DNA of 64,000 nt from Rugosimonospora acidiphila (GTDB taxonomy: Bacteria; Actinomycetota; Actinomycetes; Mycobacteriales; Micromonosporaceae). This document shows positions 60,367 through 64,000 of this stretch, in pieces. How positions within the stretch are numbered: position 1 is the stretch's first letter; each line of letters opens with the position of its first letter. The DNA lies in contig NZ_BAABJQ010000017.1 of NCBI RefSeq assembly GCF_039543385.1, forward strand, positions 1-64,000, in the 5' to 3' direction. The notes under the pieces were generated by a model. The model saw nothing but the letters and a program-made list of their open reading frames with translations, had not been told where the DNA came from and did no database searches. Position numbers and translations under genes: made by a program.

Positions 60367-61578
60367 GTGGGCGATGTGGCGCTGCGGGCGAGTCAGGAGC
60401 CGGCGGGCCGGCCCAGGAGGATGGGCGATCCCGGGCCGTTGGGGAAGTTCGGTGACTACGGTGGCCGGTTCGTGCCCGAATCGTTGGTCGGGGCGTGCCG
60501 CGAGGTGGAGGAGGCGTTCCGGGAGGCGTGGTCCGATCCGCAGTTCCGGGGCAGCCTGGCCACGCTGCTGTCGGTGCATGTGGGTCGGCCGACCCCGCTG
60601 ACGCCGGCCTGGCGGCTGTCCGCGGAGCTGGGCATCAACCTGCTGCTCAAGCGCGAGGACCTGACCCACACCGGCTCCCATAAGATCAACAATGCGCTGG
60701 GTCAGGCGCTGCTGGCCGCCCGGATGGGCCGCACCCGGCTGCTGGCCGAGACCGGGGCCGGGCAGCACGGGGTGGCCACCGCGACCGCCGCCGCGCTGCT
60801 GGGGCTCAAGGCCACCGTGTTCATCGGCGAGCGCGACGCCCAGCGCCAGGCGCTCAACGTGTTCCGGATGCGGGTGTTGGGCGCCGAGGTGGTGGAGGTG
60901 ACGACCGGCAGCCGCACCCTCAAGGACGCCACCAGCGAGGCGATGCGCCAGTGGGTCGGGGCGCTGGAGGACGCGTACTACTGCGTCGGCTCGGTCGTCG
61001 GGCCCTACCCGTACCCGTGGATGGTCCGCGAACTTCAGCGGGTCATCGGCGAGGAGGCACGCGGGCAGTGCGCCGGGGAACTGAGCACCGGCGTGCCGGA
61101 CTACGTGGTCGCCTGCGTCGGAGGCGGCTCCAACGCGGCCGGCACGTTCGCCGGGTTCGTGGACACCGGTGCCCAACTGATCGGCGTGGAGGCCGACGGC
61201 GGCGCGGGGGCGAGCCGGGGACGCCTCGGCGTGCTGCACGGCTTCCGTTCGCTGTTCCTGCAGGACGACGACGGCCAGATCACCGAGGCCGAATCCATCG
61301 CCGCCGGCCTGGACTACCCCGGCGTCGGACCGGAGCACGCCTACCTGCGCGACCTGGGGCGGGCCCGCTACGTCACGGTCACCGACACCGAGGTGGTCGA
61401 CGCGGCGCTGCGGCTGGCCCGTACCGAGGGGATCCTGCCGGCGCTGGAGTCGGCGCACGCGGTGGCCTGGGTGATCCGCGCGGCCGAGGCCGGCGAGCTG
61501 CCGCCCGGCGCGACCGTGCTGCTGACCCTGTCCGGGCGCGGCGACAAGGACACCACCACCCTGATGGAGCTGCTGTGA
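60367..61578 (+). CDS. trpB: Tryptophan synthase beta subunit
   Basis: A 403-aa PLP enzyme. HTGSHKINNALGQALLA carries the Schiff-base Lys, LLAETGAGQHGVATATAAAL the catalytic Glu, and GGGSNAAGTFAGF the PLP-phosphate loop. The GTG at 60367 has GAGGTG upstream; GTG 60358 is also in frame. Overlaps trpA by GTGA. No trpC, trpD or trpE is present in the window. Confidence 0.96.
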   Translation: MGDVALRASQEPAGRPRRMGDPGPLGKFGDYGGRFVPESLVGACREVEEAFREAWSDPQFRGSLATLLSVHVGRPTPLTPAWRLSAELGINLLLKREDLTHTGSHKINNALGQALLAARMGRTRLLAETGAGQHGVATATAAALLGLKATVFIGERDAQRQALNVFRMRVLGAEVVEVTTGSRTLKDATSEAMRQWVGALEDAYYCVGSVVGPYPYPWMVRELQRVIGEEARGQCAGELSTGVPDYVVACVGGGSNAAGTFAGFVDTGAQLIGVEADGGAGASRGRLGVLHGFRSLFLQDDDGQITEAESIAAGLDYPGVGPEHAYLRDLGRARYVTVTDTEVVDAALRLARTEGILPALESAHAVAWVIRAAEAGELPPGATVLLTLSGRGDKDTTTLMELL

Positions 61579-62369
61579 CCGGCCGGCTGGAGACCCACCT
61601 GCGGGCCCGCCGCGAGGACGGGCGCAGACTGCTCATGCCGTACGTGACCGGGGGCATCACCGCCGACTGGGTGGACTACCTGCGGGCCTTCGCCGACGCG
61701 GGGGCCGACGCCATCGAGGTGGGCCTGCCGTTCTCCGACCCCACGCTCGACGGCGTCACCATCCAGCAGGCCTCGTACGCGGCCCTGGCGCGCGGGGCGA
61801 CCGCCCGCGGCATCCTGGCCGACGTGGCCGGCGTGGATCCGGGCGTACCGCTGGTCGCGAGCACCTACGACAACCTGGTCGTGCACGCCGGCCCGGAGCG
61901 GTTCTGCGCCGCGCTCGCCGGCGCCGGCGTCGACGGCCTGATCGTCGCGGACCTGCCGATGGAGGAGTCGGACGGGCTGAGCGGCCCGGCCGCCGAGGCC
62001 GGCATCGACCTGGTGCTGCTCGCCTCGCCGGCCACGCCCCCGGCCCGGCTGGACGAGATCGCCCGGCGCAGCCGCGGCTTCGTGTACACGGTGTCGCTGA
62101 TGGGCACCACCGGGGAGCGCGGGCAGCTGGCGGCCTCGGCCACCGAGTTGGCCACCGCGCTCAAGGCGGTCACCGACCGGCCGGTGCTGCTCGGGTTCGG
62201 CATCTCCACGCCGGAGCAGGCGGCGCGGGCCGCCCGCCACGCCGACGGGGTCGTGATCGGTGCCGCCATCATGCGGCAGATACTGGACGGCGCGGGGCCG
62301 AAGGACGTCGGCGCCTACCTGGCGTCGGTACGCCGGGCACTGGACCGGGAGGATGAACTACCACGATGA
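61575..62369 (+). CDS. trpA: Tryptophan synthase alpha subunit
   Basis: A 264-aa TIM-barrel protein that splits indole-3-glycerol phosphate. AIEVGLPFSDPTLDGVTIQQ carries the catalytic Glu and Asp; SLMGTTGER and LGFGISTPEQA are the phosphate-binding blocks. GTG overlaps trpB; the stop overlaps gntR by ATGA. Confidence 0.94.
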   Translation: MTGRLETHLRARREDGRRLLMPYVTGGITADWVDYLRAFADAGADAIEVGLPFSDPTLDGVTIQQASYAALARGATARGILADVAGVDPGVPLVASTYDNLVVHAGPERFCAALAGAGVDGLIVADLPMEESDGLSGPAAEAGIDLVLLASPATPPARLDEIARRSRGFVYTVSLMGTTGERGQLAASATELATALKAVTDRPVLLGFGISTPEQAARAARHADGVVIGAAIMRQILDGAGPKDVGAYLASVRRALDREDELPR

Positions 62370-63121
62370 GCCCCGAGCCCGGACACGAGGCGAGGTACCG
62401 CACCATCGCCGCAGACCTCGCCGCGAAGATTCGGTCGGGACACTACGCCCCCGGCGAGGCGCTGCCCGCCCAGCGCGAGCTGAGCGCCTCGTACGGGGTC
62501 ACCCTCATGACGCTGCGGCAGGCCCTGCGGCGACTGTCCGATGAGGGGCTGATCGTGCAGCAGGCCGGGCGCGGCACCTTCGTGGCGCCGCCACACCTGG
62601 CCTACCAGCTCGGTTCGCTGCGCAGCCTCGCCGACGACCTCAAGGCGCAGGGCCACGAGGTGCGCACCCAGGTGCTGGGCCGGTCGCTGCGCAAGGCGCC
62701 CGAGCGCATCGCCGCGGCGCTGCGTACCCCGCCGGGGTCCGTGGCGCTGCGGCTGGAACGGATACGCGAGTTCGCCGGGCGCCCGGCGATCCACCAGGTG
62801 TCCTGGGTCCGGGACCCGTACGCGCAGCAGATCCGCGATCGTGACTTCACCGCCGCGTCGCTGTACGGGGCCCTCGCGGACGTGGGGGTCGCGGTCGCCC
62901 GGGCATCGGAGACCATCCGGCCCGAGGTGCTGGACGAGGGCATCGCACGGCACCTGGGCGAGCAGCCGGGCCGCCCGGTGTTCGTCAGCGACCGGATCAC
63001 CCACGCGCTGGACGGCACGGCGGTGGTGGTCGACCGCGCGACGATCCTGGGCAGCATGATGGAGGTCCGCACCGAGCGGGCGGCCACCGGCTTGTCAATC
63101 AACTGGGGTGCGGCCGGCTGA
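62366..63121 (+). CDS. GntR/HutC (UTRA) family regulator
   Basis: A 251-aa protein. The winged helix (YRTIAADLAAKIRSGHYAPG, then LTLRQALRRLSDEGLI-type MTLRQALRRLSDEGL) is followed by a UTRA ligand-binding domain (SVALRLERIREFAGRPAIHQ). It is the third gene of the trpB-trpA operon, overlapping trpA by 4 nt, and the best candidate to bind the palindromes upstream of trpB. The stop codon is the first copy of a 17-bp tandem repeat. Confidence 0.9.
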   Translation: MSPEPGHEARYRTIAADLAAKIRSGHYAPGEALPAQRELSASYGVTLMTLRQALRRLSDEGLIVQQAGRGTFVAPPHLAYQLGSLRSLADDLKAQGHEVRTQVLGRSLRKAPERIAAALRTPPGSVALRLERIREFAGRPAIHQVSWVRDPYAQQIRDRDFTAASLYGALADVGVAVARASETIRPEVLDEGIARHLGEQPGRPVFVSDRITHALDGTAVVVDRATILGSMMEVRTERAATGLSINWGAAG

Positions 63122-63207
63122 AGCGTCTGGCCGGCTGAGGCGCATGGGCGGCTGAGGCGTATGGCCGGCTGAGGCGTATGGCCGGCTCAGGGATGCGGCC
63201 GGCTGAG
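63112..63207 (+). repeat. 17-bp tandem repeat at the gntR 3' end
   Basis: Six copies of GGCCGGCTGAGGCGTAT, with small changes, spaced 17-18 bp. The first overlaps the last codons and stop of gntR. Each copy carries a TGA. It can form GGCCGGC-based hairpins; it may act as a terminator or be a slippage product. Confidence 0.8.
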
Positions 63208-63248
63208 GGAGGTGGCCGTGATCCGGCGGCCGGGGGCATCATGCTCGG

Positions 63249-63767
63249 ATGACCGATCACGACGAGATTCCGGCCGGTGTCGACCGGGACGCGCTGACCG
63301 CGCTGGCCGGCGGGTACCACGCCCGCACCGTGCGCCCGCTGGGCGCCGGCCAGGCCGCCGGGCACCTGGTGAAGTCGTACGCCATCGAGGCGCCCGGCCG
63401 CACCGTGACCGACGAGGACGTTCGGGCGGCCCTGGGCATCACCGCCGATCACCTCGCGACCGCCCGGCTGCGCGGCTCCCTGGGGCTGACCGTGCTGCTG
63501 ATTCACGCCGGTGGCGACGGCGACTACGTGCTGGTGCACACCTGGATCGAGGGATACATGGCCGATTTGGCCGTGTTCACCGGGCCGGCCGGCGATCCCG
63601 CCCAGCTGCGCCCGGGACGGGCCGGCCTGGCGCCGTGCGTGTGGGAGGCAGCGGTGCTGGCGCACGAACGGGACGCGTTCACTCGGCACCTGCTGGCCGG
63701 GGACGGCGTGCTGGACCAGCGGCTGGCCGCGTGGCGTGGCGACGTGCTGGCGGGCGAGGTCCGGTAA
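63249..63767 (+). CDS. Conserved-looking protein of unknown function
   Basis: A 172-aa protein with good codon bias. LGLTVLLIHAGGDGDYVLVH, TWIEGYMADLAVFTGPAGDP and CVWEAAVLAHERDAFTRHLL look like a compact alpha/beta protein. No family is recognised. It has no neighbours within its orientation that suggest a role. Confidence 0.7.
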   Translation: MTDHDEIPAGVDRDALTALAGGYHARTVRPLGAGQAAGHLVKSYAIEAPGRTVTDEDVRAALGITADHLATARLRGSLGLTVLLIHAGGDGDYVLVHTWIEGYMADLAVFTGPAGDPAQLRPGRAGLAPCVWEAAVLAHERDAFTRHLLAGDGVLDQRLAAWRGDVLAGEVR

Positions 63768-63855
63768 CGCCCCGGCGGGGACCACCGCGAGCTGTTACGC
63801 ACCCGGCCAACGTCCGGGCGGGCGAACCCGCCCGGACCCCCCCGGGCCGCCCGCC

Positions 63856-64000
63856 CTACCGGTCCTGCAGGTCGCGCAGGGCCTTGACCACCTCTGCGGG
63901 CGCCTCCTCGGCCATGAAGTGGCCGCAGGACACCGTGCGGTGGTCGAGGTCCCGCGTCCAGGCGCGCCACAGCGCCGCCGCGTCGAAGCCCAGTGCCGCG
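63856..64000 (-). CDS. Alpha/beta hydrolase, C-terminal part (runs off the window)
   Basis: The last 47 codons of a gene that begins beyond the window. FDAAALWRAWTRDLDHRTVS then CGHFMAEEAPAEVV carries the catalytic-His region typical of haloacetate dehalogenase/epoxide-hydrolase-like enzymes. The stop is the complement of 63856-63858. Confidence 0.75.
   Translation of the reverse strand, partial: AALGFDAAALWRAWTRDLDHRTVSCGHFMAEEAPAEVVKALRDLQDR

Overview
The window is GC-rich (roughly 70% or more) with strong codon bias, GTG/TTG starts and 4-nt ATGA/GTGA overlaps. It is from an actinobacterium. The order SteA–SteB–MraY-like–MurJ–PyrG–Nudix–Ald–XerD and ParA–ScpA–ScpB–RluB–Cmk–Der, downstream of an rRNA operon, is typical of the class; the family is probably Micromonosporaceae, an inference from gene content only.

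Layout. 1–170: the end of an rRNA operon (5S rRNA and terminator). 0.2–7.1 kb: a co-oriented housekeeping run (RGG-repeat/TPR protein, HAD phosphatase, histone-H1-like protein, small Gly-rich protein, TlyA, NAD kinase), with an SCP2 protein on the other strand. 7.1–9.4 kb: a FAD monooxygenase divergent from a GntR/TetR-type regulator, with operator-like repeats between them. 9.4–25.3 kb: core genes for DNA repair (RecN), the cell envelope (SteA, SteB, MraY-like enzyme, MurJ, a glycosyltransferase and a large membrane protein), CTP synthase, a Nudix hydrolase, alanine dehydrogenase and XerD.

25.3–35.8 kb is accessory: TetR/SDR/carboxymuconolactone decarboxylase-like genes, LtrA, a GNAT, a lone TnpB-like nuclease with a long non-coding flank, an MBL protein, an epoxide hydrolase behind a 53-bp nested palindrome, NmrA-like and RibD-like reductases and a lipoprotein. 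36.0–42.2 kb is core again: the ParA–ScpA–ScpB–RluB–Cmk–Der chromosome-segregation and translation block.

42.2–64 kb is a dense run of regulator–enzyme pairs, mostly divergent, each with a readable palindrome between the partners: a TetR homologue with two near-canonical tetO sites, two MarR pairs, a TetR/FAD monooxygenase pair with a 21-bp palindrome, a MarR/MBL-ferredoxin pair, and a TetR/amidohydrolase pair with 18-bp perfect arms. It closes with a self-contained trpB-trpA-gntR operon preceded by two TTCTAGAA palindromes. An IS982 remnant lies at 57.9–58.2 kb. Several starts look leaderless (a TANNNT box 6–7 nt upstream of the start codon).

No CRISPR array, tRNA, prophage or recognisable multi-gene defence island was seen. 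The best candidates for something new are the RGG-repeat/TPR protein beside the rRNA operon, the zinc-ribbon-less TnpB with a possible overlapping guide RNA, the trpBA-gntR module, the tetO-controlled small ORF/oxidoreductase pair, and the SD-masking hairpin in front of pyrG.
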